Source of the DNA: QQUJ01 sp050287605
GTDB lineage: Bacteria > Pseudomonadota > Gammaproteobacteria > QQUJ01
Length of the DNA: 64,000 nt
Reading direction: 5' to 3'
Assembly (NCBI GenBank): GCA_050287605.1
Contig: JBNKCG010000001.1
Location: forward strand, 1-64,000
Position 1 is the first letter of the stretch; the number at the start of each line of letters is the position of its first letter. Below the pieces are notes generated by a model. It searched no databases and was not told where the DNA came from. It saw nothing but the letters and a program-made list of their open reading frames with translations. The translations under genes and the position numbers were made by a program. Positions 15,887-24,518 of this stretch are shown piece after piece.

Positions 15887-16543
15887 TCAATCCCCTTTGA
15901 TCATCCCCGCCAACGCCTCGATATCCAACAACGCACACATCTGATCGATCACCGTTCCGGCCAGCCAGGGACGTTTGGTGCGCGAAGTGCGCCAGCGCAC
16001 CTGCTCCTTGTTCAAGGTGATCACCTGATCGACCCGTTCACAGGCCAGTCCCCAGCGCCCGTCGTCGAAGAAGATGATATGCGCGTAGGCGGGCCGTTCC
16101 GCGTCCGCATCCAGACGTTCCGGCATCACCACGCCCGCCGTGTCGATGATCCCCGACTGCAGGCCGCGGTAGCTCGCCACCCCAAGAAACCACGCCGGAC
16201 GTTCCGGTAATTTGGTAACGCCATCGCCCCATTCGGCGATACCGCACAACGCCTCCAGCGGCACCGCCAGCGTCAACCCCCGCACACTGAACAGCAGGCA
16301 CTGAAAGCGTGTCTGCGCCCAACCCGGCGTCTGCTCGGCATCGCCGGTCGGTTCGGCGGGTGCGGTGGCGGCCGGCGCTGCCTCGGCCGCCGGCCTTGGC
16401 GGCTGATGCAACACGTGGACCGGCGCCGGTTTCTCAACCCGCGGCTCCGGCGCGACATCCACCTCCCGCAACAGGGAATCGAGATAGGCGCTCAGCGCCA
16501 AGCGCTGATCGACCAGAACGGGGCGGTCGCGTTTGTCGCTCAT
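15887..16543 (-). CDS. parP: CheW-domain protein ParP-like, chemotaxis array positioning
   Basis: 218 residues: a Pro/Ala-rich N-terminal half (about 1-85) and a C-terminal CheW-like domain (about 90-210) with FQCLLFSVRGLTLAVPLEAL and WGLACERVDQVITL. This is the architecture and position of ParP (PA1463), which tethers chemoreceptor arrays to the cell pole by binding ParC and the linker (LID) region of CheA. The ATG overlaps the parC stop (ATGA), as expected for a stoichiometric partner. The name rests on gene order and domain layout. Confidence 0.85.
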   Translation of the reverse strand: MSDKRDRPVLVDQRLALSAYLDSLLREVDVAPEPRVEKPAPVHVLHQPPRPAAEAAPAATAPAEPTGDAEQTPGWAQTRFQCLLFSVRGLTLAVPLEALCGIAEWGDGVTKLPERPAWFLGVASYRGLQSGIIDTAGVVMPERLDADAERPAYAHIIFFDDGRWGLACERVDQVITLNKEQVRWRTSRTKRPWLAGTVIDQMCALLDIEALAGMIKGD

Positions 16544-17337
16544 ACCGCTGCCGCCTCGTTCATTTGGGTGTCGGCGCCACGCAAATCGTTGAGCAGTTGG
16601 CGGTAGGCATCCAACCCGCGCGTGTGCGAATGCAGCGCCGACAGCGGCACTCCCGCCTGGCTTGCCTCCCGAAACTGGGTATCGATGGGGACGACCCCCG
16701 CCCAAAGGTGTTCGTGGTGGTGCTCGCGCAACGAACGCAGCGCCTCGATGGAGGCGCGCGTGCGGCGGTCGAAGAAAGTGGGAACGATGGTGTAGGGCAG
16801 CGGTTTCGGACGCGCCTGCTGCACCATTTGCAGCGTGCGCAGCATGCGCTCAAGCCCCTTGATCGCCAGAAACTCCGTCTGCGTCGGGATCAACAACGAC
16901 TCGCTGGCCGCCAGCGCATTGATCATCAATACGCCCAGCACCGGCGGACAGTCGATGAAGACGTGATCAAACATCCCCGCCAGGCGCTGCATGGCGCGCG
17001 TCACCACCAGCCCCATGCCTTCGCGGCTGCCCAACTGCCGATCGAGCGTAGCCAGCGCGGGCGATGCCCCCATCAGCTGCAGCCCTTCGATCGGCGTCGG
17101 CCGGATCACGCCATTGAGGTCCGGCTGATCCCCTGCCGCGGTCTGCTGGAAGAGCGTGTAGACGCTGTGCTGAAGCTGTTCGGGATCGGTCCCCAGGTAG
17201 CCGGTGGCCGAGCCGTGGGGATCCAGATCCATCAGCAGCACCCGCCGGCCCTCGTCGGTCAGCAGTCCCGCCAGGGTGATGGCGGTGGTGGTCTTGCCCA
17301 CGCCGCCTTTCTGGTTGGCCACCGCCCACACCCTCAC
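16540..17337 (-). CDS. parC: ParA-type ATPase ParC, polar positioning of chemotaxis arrays
   Basis: 265 residues. The deviant Walker A NQKGGVGKTT (8-17) begins almost at the N-terminus, followed by LLMDLDPHGSATGYLG (Walker A') and FIDCPPVLGVL (Walker B). It belongs to the ParA/MinD class but without a ParB neighbour. Its place between motD and the ParP-like gene is that of PA1462/ParC, which localises chemotaxis proteins to the old pole. I chose the GTG at 17335-17337 (overlapping the motD stop, GTGA) because the Walker motif then sits at the normal distance from the start. Confidence 0.9.
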   Translation of the reverse strand: MRVWAVANQKGGVGKTTTAITLAGLLTDEGRRVLLMDLDPHGSATGYLGTDPEQLQHSVYTLFQQTAAGDQPDLNGVIRPTPIEGLQLMGASPALATLDRQLGSREGMGLVVTRAMQRLAGMFDHVFIDCPPVLGVLMINALAASESLLIPTQTEFLAIKGLERMLRTLQMVQQARPKPLPYTIVPTFFDRRTRASIEALRSLREHHHEHLWAGVVPIDTQFREASQAGVPLSALHSHTRGLDAYRQLLNDLRGADTQMNEAAAV

Positions 17338-18248
17338 TTCGCACCCCCACCACCGCCCAGCGGCGGCTGTAGTTGGATGCCGGAGATGGGCGCCAGTTGC
17401 CCGGGCGGCTGCGGTTGCGGCGCAGCGGGTTTTGTTTCGGGCAGCGCCGGAGTATCGACCTCCGTCGCCAGGATCACCAGCGCCACGCGCCGGTTGCGGC
17501 TGCGCCCGTCCGCCGTTGCGTTGTCCGCCACCGGGCGGTATTCGCCGTAACCGATCGCCGCCATGTGCGTGGGGTCCACGCCCACCTGGACAAAGAACTG
17601 AACCACGCTCGCGGCGCGCGCCGCCGACAGCTCCCAGTTGGACGGATAGACCAGGGAATGGATGGGCAGATTGTCGGTATGTCCCTCCACCTGCACCGGG
17701 TTGGGGTGCTTCGCCAGTACCTCCGCCACCTTGCGCAGCACCGGCAGCGCCTCCTCGGTCAACGCCGCACTGCCGCTGGGGAAGAGGATGTTCGCCTTGA
17801 GCTCGATCTCCAGCCAACCCTTGCCCTCGCGCACCTTGACCAAATCCTGATCGATGAGCGACTTCATCGCCTGTTTGATCTCGCCGCCGATCTTCTTCAA
17901 CGCAGTGGCGGCAGCGGCGCTGGGATTGGCGGAGGTCTCCATCCCCACCAGGGACTGGCGCTCCCGGTGAAGCTCTTCGACCTTACGGCGGTACTCGTAG
18001 GGCAGATTGACCGGCGAGCTGTTGGGGGTCTTGGCCAGGCGTCCGAACTGCACCGGATCGAGGCTCTTGGCCGGCGAACGGAATGCCGCCACGATGGCGT
18101 CGGAGAGCACGCGGTACTTGCCCTCGTTAATGGAGGAGATGGAGTACATCACCACGAAAAACGCGAACAACAGCGTAATGAAGTCGGCGTAGGAGACCAG
18201 CCAACGTTCGTGGTTCTCGTGCTCTTCCTGTCGGTTTCTGCGTGCCAT
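17334..18248 (-). CDS. motD: Flagellar motor protein MotD (MotB family)
   Basis: 304 residues: an N-terminal membrane helix with the proton-channel aspartate in SYADFITLLFAFFVVMYSIS (about 19-38), a plug/linker region, and a C-terminal OmpA-like peptidoglycan-binding domain (about 145-265: GSAALTEEALPVL, VEGHTDNLPI, NWELSAARAASV). It then has a Pro/Gly-rich tail ending GGGGGAK. Paired with motC. In Pseudomonas the MotCD stator is the second set, giving torque for swarming; whether a separate motAB exists elsewhere here is unknown. Confidence 0.94.
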   Translation of the reverse strand: MARRNRQEEHENHERWLVSYADFITLLFAFFVVMYSISSINEGKYRVLSDAIVAAFRSPAKSLDPVQFGRLAKTPNSSPVNLPYEYRRKVEELHRERQSLVGMETSANPSAAAATALKKIGGEIKQAMKSLIDQDLVKVREGKGWLEIELKANILFPSGSAALTEEALPVLRKVAEVLAKHPNPVQVEGHTDNLPIHSLVYPSNWELSAARAASVVQFFVQVGVDPTHMAAIGYGEYRPVADNATADGRSRNRRVALVILATEVDTPALPETKPAAPQPQPPGQLAPISGIQLQPPLGGGGGAK

Positions 18249-18292
18249 CGAACCCTACCGCGCCGCAAACCACCGTTGCGTCACCACCCCGT

Positions 18293-19033
18293 TCACGTCA
18301 GATACCCCCGCAGCTTCGCTTCGATGTTGCGAGGATTTTCTCCCTCGGCAATGGAGATGATGCCTTCGACCACCATCTCGCGATACTGCGTCTGACGGTG
18401 GATGTTGCTCTTCAACTTGCTGGCGATCGGCAGCAAAAACAGATTGGCGGAGCCGACGCCGTAAATGGTGGCCACGAACGCCACGGCGATACCGCCGCCG
18501 AGCTTGCTGGGATCGGAGAGGTTCTGCATCACGTGGATCAGGCCCATCACCGCGCCGATGATACCGATGGTGGGCGCATAGCCGCCGCCCGCCTCGAAGA
18601 CCTTGGCCGCCTGCACACCGTGATGCTCCTTGGCAAACATCTCCACCTCCATGATGCTACGGATCGCGTCGGGTTCACTGCCGTCGACCAGCAGCTGCAA
18701 CCCCTTGCGAACGAACAGATCCGGCTCATCCTCGGAGACCGCTTCCAAGCCCAGCAACCCCTCCTTGCGCGCCACGTTGCTCCATTCGACGATTTTTTCG
18801 ATGGCCGCCTCCGCCTCCTGCTTGGGCGGAAAAACGATCCACGACAGCATCTTGATGGCATGCAGAAAGGTGGCGACCGGCGTCTGCAGCAACACGGCGC
18901 CCAGGGTGCCGCCGATCACGATGATGAAGGCGGTGAGTTGCAGCAGCGAATCGGTGTGCCCGCCCTCGAGCAGGTTGCCACCGACAATGGCGCCCAGTGC
19001 GAGGAGGATGCCGAGGATGCTGAGAATATCCAT
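18293..19033 (-). CDS. motC: Flagellar motor protein MotC (MotA family)
   Basis: 246 residues with four hydrophobic helices, two near the N-terminus (ILGILLALGAIVGG, AFIIVIGGTLGAVLL) and two in the C-terminal half (GYAPTIGIIGAVMGLIHVM, GIAVAFVATIYGVGSANL). The cytoplasmic loop between carries the charged residues that meet FliG. It forms the stator with MotD, 44 bases downstream, and lies behind cheB. Confidence 0.95.
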   Translation of the reverse strand: MDILSILGILLALGAIVGGNLLEGGHTDSLLQLTAFIIVIGGTLGAVLLQTPVATFLHAIKMLSWIVFPPKQEAEAAIEKIVEWSNVARKEGLLGLEAVSEDEPDLFVRKGLQLLVDGSEPDAIRSIMEVEMFAKEHHGVQAAKVFEAGGGYAPTIGIIGAVMGLIHVMQNLSDPSKLGGGIAVAFVATIYGVGSANLFLLPIASKLKSNIHRQTQYREMVVEGIISIAEGENPRNIEAKLRGYLT

Positions 19034-19044
19034 ACGAACCGCCG

Positions 19045-20136
19045 CTAGACGCTGGCCACCAGGGCGTCGCCGATCTCGCCCACCGCCAGCACGCGGTCCG
19101 CAAGATTGGCATGAACGATGGCCGCGGGCATGCCGTAGATCACGCAGCTTGCCTCATCCTGCGCCCACACTGAAGCGCCCGCCTCCTTCAGCATGCGCGC
19201 ACCTTCGCGGCCGTCGGCGCCCATGCCGGTCAACACCACGGCCAGCACATCGTGCCCCAGCGCCCGTGCGGCGGAACCGAATGCAATGTCGACGCTGGGC
19301 TTGTAGGTCAGCTCCGGTTTGCTCTCCCTTACCGACACCGTCAGCCGCGTGCCATTGCGCTCCACCAACATCTGCTTGCCGCCGGGCGCCAACAGCACGT
19401 GGCCGGGACGCAACTCGTCGCGATCCTCCGCCTCCTTGATGCTCAGTGCGCACTGCTGGTCGAGCCGCTCGGCAAAGGCCTTGGTGAAGTTGGCCGGCAT
19501 GTGCTGGATCAGGATGATGGGGACGGGAAAGTTGGCAGGCAGTTTCACCAACACCTGTTGCAACGCCACCGGTCCGCCGGTCGAGGCACCGATCGCCACC
19601 AGTCGCACGCTGCCCGGTCGAACCGCCGCTGCGGGGCGGGCGATGGCGGGTGCGGCACGCGGTGCCGGCACCGCGCCGTGAGGCGCCGGTTGAGGCGCGG
19701 CCGTCGAATGAAGCGCAGCCCGGGCCACCGTCGCGGAGCGGCGTACGCCCAGTTGATGGACTCGCGAGCACAGGGTGCGCGCACCGCTCTCGCGATCCCG
19801 GGCCATGTCCTCGAAGCGCTTGGGCAGAAAATCCAGCGCCCCGGCCTCCAGCGCGTCGAGGGTGGCCTTGCCCCCCTCGTAGCTCAACGTCGAGAACATC
19901 AGCACCGGTGTCGGATGTTCGGCCATGATGCGGCGCACGGCGGTGATGCCGTCCATCACCGGCATCTCGATATCCATGGTGACGACGTCGGGCTTGAGAC
20001 GCCTGACCTCGCGCACCGCTTCGAGACCGTTCTCAGCGCTGCCCACCACCTCCAGGCGCGGGTCGGCCGCAAGAATCTCGGTGATGCGACGGCGGAAAAA
20101 ACCCGAATCATCCACCACGAGGACGCGTACGCTCAT
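19045..20136 (-). CDS. cheB: Chemotaxis protein-glutamate methylesterase/glutaminase CheB
   Basis: Removes methyl groups from chemoreceptor glutamates after phosphorylation by CheA. 363 residues: an N-terminal receiver (VRVLVVDDSGFFRRR, phospho-acceptor in VTMDIEMPVMDG), an Ala/Pro linker, and a C-terminal esterase with the catalytic triad in GASTGGPVALQQVL (Ser), LIQHMPANFT (His) and TGMGADGREGARML (Asp). I start at ATG 20136, where the receiver begins. The partner methyltransferase cheR is not in the window. Confidence 0.96.
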   Translation of the reverse strand: MSVRVLVVDDSGFFRRRITEILAADPRLEVVGSAENGLEAVREVRRLKPDVVTMDIEMPVMDGITAVRRIMAEHPTPVLMFSTLSYEGGKATLDALEAGALDFLPKRFEDMARDRESGARTLCSRVHQLGVRRSATVARAALHSTAAPQPAPHGAVPAPRAAPAIARPAAAVRPGSVRLVAIGASTGGPVALQQVLVKLPANFPVPIILIQHMPANFTKAFAERLDQQCALSIKEAEDRDELRPGHVLLAPGGKQMLVERNGTRLTVSVRESKPELTYKPSVDIAFGSAARALGHDVLAVVLTGMGADGREGARMLKEAGASVWAQDEASCVIYGMPAAIVHANLADRVLAVGEIGDALVASV

Positions 20137-20221
20137 CGGTACACCCCGCCGCGCAACCACTGTTCTGTCGCTCGCATCACCAACCGCTTCACCTGTCGCC
20201 TTGCATCGCCGTTGACACGCT

Positions 20222-22357
20222 TCACTGCCGACCCGCGTACGCCTTGAGCAGCGTGGGCACGTCCAAGATGAGCGCGATGCGCCCATCGCCGGTGATCGTC
20301 GCGCCGGCCAATCCCGCCACCTTGTGCAGGAACGCCCCGAGCGGCTTGATAACCACCTCTTCCTGGCCCAGCAGAAAATCCACCACGAAGCCCACCAACT
20401 GCCCGCTCACCTGCACTACGACCACATGGCCGGACGTGGGACGCTCGCCGGAGATACCGCCGCGGATCAACCACTCTTTGAGATAGAACACGGGCAGCGC
20501 CTTTTCGCGCAGCAGCACCACCTCCTGGCCGTCGACCACCTTGGTGCGCGACAGATCAAGATCGAAGATCTCGTTGACGTTGCTGAGCGGAATCGCGAAC
20601 GCCTGATCTTCCAGCTTGACCATCAGCGTCGGCAGTATCGCCAGCGTCAGCGGCACCTTGATGGAGATGCGGCTGCCGCGCCCCAGTTGCGAATCGATCT
20701 CCACCGCGCCATTGAGCTGACCGATGCGGGTCTTGACCACGTCCATGCCGACGCCGCGGCCGGAGACGTCGGAAATCTCTGTCTTCATGGAGAAGCCGGG
20801 CATGAAGATCAGGTTGAAACACTCGCGATTGGTGAGCCGTTTGGCCGCCTCGGCCTCCATCAGGCCCTTTTCCACCACCTTGGTGCGCAGCTTCTCGGGG
20901 TCCATCCCGGCGCCATCGTCTTCGATGGAGAGCAGAATGTGATCGCCCGCCTGCTCGGCCGCCAGCACCACCGTCCCCTTGCGCGGCTTGCCCGCCTTTT
21001 CACGCACTTCGGGCAGCTCGACGCCGTGATCCACGGCGTTGCGCACCAGGTGGACCAGCGGGTCGGCCAGGGCTTCGACCAGATTCTTGTCGAGGTCGGT
21101 CTCCTCGCCCTGCATCTCCAGATCCACCTCTTTCTTGAGGTTGCGCGCCAGGTCGCGCACCACGCGCGGGAAGCGGCCGAACACCTTCTTGATGGGCTGC
21201 ATGCGCGTCTTCATGGCCGCCAACTGCAGATCCGAGGTGACCAGGTCGAGATTGGCGATGGCCTTGGCCACTTGCTCGTCGTGGATCTTGTTGCGCAGGG
21301 TCGCGAGGCGGTTGCGCGCCAGCACCAGCTCGCCGACCATGTTCATGATCTCGTCGAGCCGCTTGGTATCGACGCGGATGGTTGATTCCGATTGCGCGGC
21401 CTCGGGGCGCGGAACAGGAGCCTTGGCGGGAGACGCCGCTGCAGGCGGCGCTGCCGGTTTGATCTCGGTGGTCTTCGCAGCTTCGCGATTGGCGGCAGAC
21501 TTGGGCTGCTTAGCCGGTTTGGCCGCAGGTTCCGCCGCTCCTGCGGGCGCTGCCGCGCCGAACTTTCCCTTGCCGTGCAACTCGTCGAGCAAAGCTTCGA
21601 ACTCGTCGTCGGTGATATCGTCGCCGCCTGCCGTTGCGGCCGGCGTGACGTTGGCCGCGGAGGTCTGATCGCCACCGGCCGCCGCGCCGCCGAACTTGCC
21701 CTTGCCGTGCAGCTCGTCGAGCAGCGCCTCGAACTCGTCGTCGGAGATATCGTCGCCCGCGGCTTCGCTCTGTGCCGCACTTGGCGCCGCGGCCGGCGCG
21801 GGCGCGTCGCCCTGGGCGGCGGCATCCAGCAGGCTCTGAAATTCCTGGTCGGTCAGATCGTCATCGGGGGCCGGCGCTATCGCCGGGCCGGGTTCAACGG
21901 CGACCGTCTGCACCGTCTCGGCGGCAACCGGCGCGGCAGGTGCGGGTTCGGCACCGCCCGGGACGCTGCCGTGCTCGGCAATGTAGTGCAACTGGCTGAG
22001 CAAACCGGATTCCGCGGACGCGGGTTCGGTGCCGTCGCGCACCAGGGCGAACATCTCGTTGACCGAGTCGAGCGAACGCAACACCACATCCATGATGCCG
22101 GCATCGACCACGGCGCTGCCCTGGCGCAGTAGATTGAACACGTCTTCGGTGGCGTGACAGATCTCGACCAGCGCCGTGATGTTGAGAAACCCGGCGCCCC
22201 CTTTAACCGTGTGGAAACCACGGAAGATGGCGTTTAGCAGGTCGTGATCCTGGGGTTCACGCTCCAGGTCGACAAGTTGCTCACCCAGTTGTTCGAGTAT
22301 CTCCCCCGCTTCGATCAGGAAGTCCTGCAGGATCTCGTCATCGACATCGATGGCCAT
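20222..22357 (-). CDS. cheA: Chemotaxis histidine kinase CheA with repeated linker motifs
   Basis: 711 residues. A single HPt domain (1-105) has phospho-acceptor His49 in FRGFHTVKGGAGFL. A long Ala/Pro linker (about 110-360) follows, then the P3 dimerisation helices (DEIMNMVGELVLARNRL), the P4 ATPase (HLVRNAVDHGVE, DDGAGMDPEKL, GRGVGMDVVK) and the P5 CheW-like domain. The linker holds two near-identical 22-residue repeats, DDISDDEFEALLDELHGKGK (from 202) and DDITDDEFEALLDELHGKGK (from 246), plus a diverged copy at about 165-183. These probably correspond to the LID segment that binds ParP/ParC in polar flagellates. A large inverted repeat lies just upstream of the gene. Confidence 0.96.
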   Translation of the reverse strand: MAIDVDDEILQDFLIEAGEILEQLGEQLVDLEREPQDHDLLNAIFRGFHTVKGGAGFLNITALVEICHATEDVFNLLRQGSAVVDAGIMDVVLRSLDSVNEMFALVRDGTEPASAESGLLSQLHYIAEHGSVPGGAEPAPAAPVAAETVQTVAVEPGPAIAPAPDDDLTDQEFQSLLDAAAQGDAPAPAAAPSAAQSEAAGDDISDDEFEALLDELHGKGKFGGAAAGGDQTSAANVTPAATAGGDDITDDEFEALLDELHGKGKFGAAAPAGAAEPAAKPAKQPKSAANREAAKTTEIKPAAPPAAASPAKAPVPRPEAAQSESTIRVDTKRLDEIMNMVGELVLARNRLATLRNKIHDEQVAKAIANLDLVTSDLQLAAMKTRMQPIKKVFGRFPRVVRDLARNLKKEVDLEMQGEETDLDKNLVEALADPLVHLVRNAVDHGVELPEVREKAGKPRKGTVVLAAEQAGDHILLSIEDDGAGMDPEKLRTKVVEKGLMEAEAAKRLTNRECFNLIFMPGFSMKTEISDVSGRGVGMDVVKTRIGQLNGAVEIDSQLGRGSRISIKVPLTLAILPTLMVKLEDQAFAIPLSNVNEIFDLDLSRTKVVDGQEVVLLREKALPVFYLKEWLIRGGISGERPTSGHVVVVQVSGQLVGFVVDFLLGQEEVVIKPLGAFLHKVAGLAGATITGDGRIALILDVPTLLKAYAGRQ
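21557..21754 (-). repeat. Near-identical coding repeats in the cheA linker
   Basis: Two 66-base direct repeats, 21689-21754 and 21557-21622, encode DDI[S/T]DDEFEALLDELHGKGKFG. The protein copies differ at one residue, while the DNA differs at several third positions, so the repeat is old and kept at the protein level. A third diverged copy encodes DDDLTDQEFQSLLDAAAQG upstream. Confidence 0.85.
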
Positions 22358-22388
22358 AATCCTCGCCCTTTCACCCTTGCCAACCGTC

Positions 22389-22450
22389 ACGCTCCGCGCG
22401 TGGGTACCCGGACCAACCCTGGCCCCGGTGGTCCGATACGCGCGGAGCGT
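22389..22450 (-). repeat. Large inverted repeat / hairpin in the cheZ-cheA gap
   Basis: A perfect 13-base inverted repeat, ACGCTCCGCGCGT (22389-22401) and ACGCGCGGAGCGT (22438-22450). Its 36-base loop contains a second stem, GGACCA (22410-22415) with TGGTCC (22429-22434). The structure ends 31 bases before the cheA ATG. No T-run follows on either strand, so it is not a standard terminator. The rest of the 203-base gap shows no clear promoter. Confidence 0.8.
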
Positions 22451-22560
22451 CGACAAAATTCATGATTGTTTGACTAGTCATCGGCCGATCACAGAAAAAC
22501 TGTCTACCGGACGCCAGCGGGTCCCTCCTCGCCATCGCATGAGCGCGCCCGGCGTCAGAC

Positions 22561-23310
22561 TCAAAACCCCAAACTGGACAACAAGTCGTCCACGTCGTCC
22601 TGACTGGCCACGCGGTCTTCGGTCATCATGGACGGCGGGACCGGCCCCTCGCCGTTGACGAGCGAGGCGTGGTGACTGTCGGGTGTTGCGGCACTGGGCT
22701 GCCCCCCGGCGACCCGGACCAGATCCACCAGCTTCTCCTCCACCTCCTGGACCAGCGCGATGACGCGCCGGATGATCTGCCCGGTCAGGTCCTGGAAATC
22801 CTGCGCCATCATCACGTCGGAGAGTTCGCCGCGCATGCCGGCCGCCCCCTGGGCCGCCATGGAGAAAAAATCGCTGATCCGGCCCGCCAGGGCCTTGAAC
22901 TCGTCCAGGGTAAGCTGGCGGTTGCGAAACCGCTCCCAACTGTCGAGCAGCTCCCGGGCCTGGGATTCGATCTGCTCCGATACCGGAAGACAGGCCTCGA
23001 CCGCATTCAGTGTCCGATGCGCAGACTGGTCGGTCATTTCGATCACGTATCGGAGCCGTTGCTTGGCGTCGGGGATCTCCTCGTCGGCCAACTGAGTGAG
23101 TCGACTGTCGAGGGAGAAATTGTTGAGCGATTCGTGGATTTCGCGCGTCAGCTTCCCTAGTTGCTGAAACATCTGGGACTCGCGCAAGGAAAAAAGCTCG
23201 TCGATGACTTTCTCGGCTTCGGCGTCTTCACCAGCTTCCATGTGCTGCAACAGTGTGCGCACAAGGTCGATATCAGGCAGGGCCTGCGTGTTGTCGGGGC
23301 TGCTCGCCAT
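22561..23310 (-). CDS. cheZ: Protein phosphatase CheZ
   Basis: Dephosphorylates CheY-P. 249 residues, largely helical, forming the long four-helix bundle. The catalytic region contains MMAQDFQDLTGQIIRRVIAL, whose Asp and Gln match the CheZ active site. The C-terminal peptide DDVDDLLSSLGF is the CheY-docking helix, separated by a flexible linker (about 205-235). It lies 14 bases after cheY. cheA follows after a 203-base gap with a large hairpin, so the stoichiometry of CheZ and CheA may be set there. Confidence 0.95.
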   Translation of the reverse strand: MASSPDNTQALPDIDLVRTLLQHMEAGEDAEAEKVIDELFSLRESQMFQQLGKLTREIHESLNNFSLDSRLTQLADEEIPDAKQRLRYVIEMTDQSAHRTLNAVEACLPVSEQIESQARELLDSWERFRNRQLTLDEFKALAGRISDFFSMAAQGAAGMRGELSDVMMAQDFQDLTGQIIRRVIALVQEVEEKLVDLVRVAGGQPSAATPDSHHASLVNGEGPVPPSMMTEDRVASQDDVDDLLSSLGF

Positions 23311-23324
23311 GATCTTCGCCTGCC

Positions 23325-23705
23325 TTAACCGCCGCCTTCGAGACGTTCAAAAATCTTCTCGATCTTCTCCTTGAGGGTCGCCGCGGTGAACGGCTTGACG
23401 ATGTAGCCATTGACACCGGCCTGCGCCGCCATGATGATCTGATCGCGCTTGGCCTCCGCCGTCACCATCAAGACCGGCAGCTTCTGCAACTTGGTATCCG
23501 CCCGCACCGCTTCCAGCAGCTGGATGCCGGTCATGTTGGGCATGTTCCAGTCCGTGACCAGGAAATCGAAATTGCCCGATTGCAGCATGGGCAGTGCGGT
23601 TACGCCGTCGTCGGCCTCCGCGGTGTTGTTGAACCCCAGATCGCGGAGCAGATTCTTGATGATACGACGCATCGTGGAAAAATCGTCCACGATGAGGATC
23701 TTCAT
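23325..23705 (-). CDS. cheY: Chemotaxis response regulator CheY
   Basis: A 126-residue single receiver domain that binds FliM/FliN when phosphorylated. Visible are MKILIVDDFSTMRRI (acidic pair), the acceptor Asp in FLVTDWNMPNMTG, the switch Thr in VLMVTAEAKRD, and Lys in YIVKPFTAATLKEK. I start at ATG 23705, since longer in-frame starts add unrelated sequence. The order fliA-cheY-cheZ is that of Pseudomonas. Confidence 0.97.
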   Translation of the reverse strand: MKILIVDDFSTMRRIIKNLLRDLGFNNTAEADDGVTALPMLQSGNFDFLVTDWNMPNMTGIQLLEAVRADTKLQKLPVLMVTAEAKRDQIIMAAQAGVNGYIVKPFTAATLKEKIEKIFERLEGGG

Positions 23706-23786
23706 GTTCTTATCCAAAACAACCTCCGGTGCACAAGTCCGATCGGCCACGCCGGCCGCTGCGCTCAACCCGCGCAGTCGGGACTG

Positions 23787-24518
23787 CTACTCCCCATCCA
23801 GCCAATCGCGCATCCGCGCGCGTAAACGTACCATGGCGCGGCCATGAATCTGGCAGACGCGCGATTCGGTCACTCCCAATACCTCGCCGATCTCGCGTAG
23901 ATTCAACTCTTCGTCGTAGTACAGCGAAACCACCAACCGTTCGCGCTCCGGCAGCTCGCTGATCGCTTCAGCCAGCCCCTCCTTGAAGTCGCTGTTCTGC
24001 AGATTCGCCAGCGGGTCGATGCCCTGTGAACTGCCATCGACGTAGGGCAGTTCACCGTCGATACCCACGTCCTCCACGCTGAAGATACGTGCCGAACTGG
24101 CATCCTGTAGGATCTGGTGATACTCGTCCAACGAGATCCCCAACAGTTCGGCGACCTCCCCGTCGCGGGCGTCCCGCCCCTTCTCGCTTTCGATGCGATG
24201 CACGGCGTCCGCGACCATGCGCACCTTGCGGTGCACGGAGCGCGGCGTCCAATCGGAGCGGCGGATTTCATCGAGCATCGCGCCGCGGATACGGATCCCC
24301 GCGTAGGTGGCGAAGCTCGCGCCTTGCGCGGCATCGTAGTTGCGTGCGGCCTCCAGCAACCCGATCACGCCCGCCTGGACCAGATCCTCCAACTGCACGC
24401 TGGGCGGCAAGCGGCTGTGCAGATGGCACGCGATGCGCTTGACCAACGAGGCGTGCTGCTCGACCAAGTCGGTACGCGACTGTTCGAGCTGGGCGGAGTA
24501 TCCGGCCACGCCTTTCAT
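23787..24518 (-). CDS. fliA: Flagellar sigma factor 28 (FliA)
   Basis: RNA polymerase sigma factor for late flagellar genes. 243 residues with region 2 (LVKRIACHLHSRLPPSVQLE, FATYAGIRIRGAMLDEIR), region 3, and a region 4 helix-turn-helix (LNLREIGEVLGVTESRVCQ). The ATG shares one base with the fleN stop (TGATG). The good sigma-28 site upstream of fliC (49994-50020) is its obvious target. The anti-sigma factor gene flgM is not in the window. Confidence 0.96.
   Translation of the reverse strand: MKGVAGYSAQLEQSRTDLVEQHASLVKRIACHLHSRLPPSVQLEDLVQAGVIGLLEAARNYDAAQGASFATYAGIRIRGAMLDEIRRSDWTPRSVHRKVRMVADAVHRIESEKGRDARDGEVAELLGISLDEYHQILQDASSARIFSVEDVGIDGELPYVDGSSQGIDPLANLQNSDFKEGLAEAISELPERERLVVSLYYDEELNLREIGEVLGVTESRVCQIHGRAMVRLRARMRDWLDGE

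Noticed and set aside
20137..20286. Possible 50-residue N-terminal extension of CheB
   Set aside because: The receiver domain begins at MSVRVLVVDDS (20136); the extension overlaps cheA and is basic and featureless.
22470..22500. GCCGATGA upstream of cheA as a sigma-28 -10 element
   Set aside because: No TAAA -35 element at 15 bases; the match is part of a short palindrome.
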